A DNA stretch of 64,000 nucleotides from Mansonella perstans (lineage: Eukaryota > Nematoda > Chromadorea > Rhabditida > Onchocercidae). A program made the position numbers and the translations under genes. The notes beneath the pieces are model-generated. The model was not told the origin of the DNA. It saw only the letters and a list, made by a program, of their open reading frames with translations, and did not search any database. Shown here piece by piece: positions 63,862 to 64,000 of this stretch. Within the stretch, counting starts at the first letter, position 1. Each line of letters starts with the position of its first letter. The DNA lies in contig JBAMDO010000132.1 in NCBI GenBank assembly GCA_037074765.1, forward strand, positions 62,001 through 126,000, read 5' to 3'.

Positions 63862-64000
63862 CGAGTCGCAAAAATGCAACAAAAGCGTTGTATGCGTCTT
63901 TTTATGCAGTTATTGCATTGAAATCATTACTTCAGCAAAGTTCAGTAAGTTTTTATCAGTCCTTCGTTCTAATATCGTTGGTGCATTTCATTTCGCTAGA
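63862..64000. repeat. Diverged direct repeat, right copy (left copy 59265-59395)
   Basis: AAAAATGCAACAAAAGCGTTG, then TTTATGCAGTTATTGCATTGAAA parallel the left copy. The repeat runs to the window edge, so its true end is unknown. Confidence 0.6.

Noticed and set aside
1..64000. Nematode operon linking the plus-strand genes FTSJ3 and TXNDC16-like
   Set aside because: The gap is about 2 kb, far longer than the usual 100-400 bases in nematode operons.
1..64000. Wolbachia-derived insertions or bacterial genes
   Set aside because: No intron-free bacterial-type reading frame or ribosome-binding pattern was seen. A nucleotide search would be needed to exclude small fragments.

Overview
The window looks like nuclear DNA of a parasitic nematode, most likely a filarial worm. 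It is very AT-rich. The genes are split into many small exons with short consensus splice sites (GTAAG-type donors, TTTCAG acceptors). Several start codons sit just behind acceptor-like sites that would suit spliced-leader trans-splicing. The right end carries debris of a nematode BEL/Pao element. The species is an inference; no diagnostic marker gene is present. No tRNA, rRNA or CRISPR array was recognised. All exon models were built by eye from splice sites, reading phase and remembered protein families.

Layout. (1) 714-8820, minus strand: a myotubularin-type 3-phosphoinositide phosphatase of the MTMR6/7/8 group with an added C-terminal FYVE-like zinc finger. (2) 8.85-14.48 kb: AT-rich DNA with no gene seen. 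(3) 14525-19772, plus strand: a complete 17-exon FTSJ3/Spb1 rRNA 2'-O-methyltransferase. (4) 21731-30775, plus strand: an ER-luminal protein with thioredoxin folds lacking CxxC, similar to TXNDC16/ERp90, ending in KDEL. One intron holds a decayed LINE reverse transcriptase. (5) 31753-51425, minus strand: a 20-exon gene for a secreted or surface protein of about 1,570 residues. It has a signal peptide, an unusual LDL-receptor class A module, a long run of cysteine-motif repeats, a Ser/Thr/Pro stalk and a hydrophobic GPI-type tail. This is the most novel item in the window. (6) 51.4-64 kb: no confident gene. It holds two decayed BEL/Pao Gag copies, a pair of near-identical direct repeats of about 700 bp, a MITE-like inverted repeat, other duplicated segments and one isolated candidate exon.

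Relations. The phosphatase and the methyltransferase are divergent. The ER protein and the surface protein end tail to tail about 1 kb apart. The four genes have unrelated roles (endosomal lipid signalling, ribosome biogenesis, ER folding, cell surface or secretion), and I see no operon or shared pathway. Perfect nuclear-receptor monomer sites (TCAAGGTCA) occur three times in the first two introns of the surface-protein gene, so hormone- or moult-linked control is an open hypothesis.
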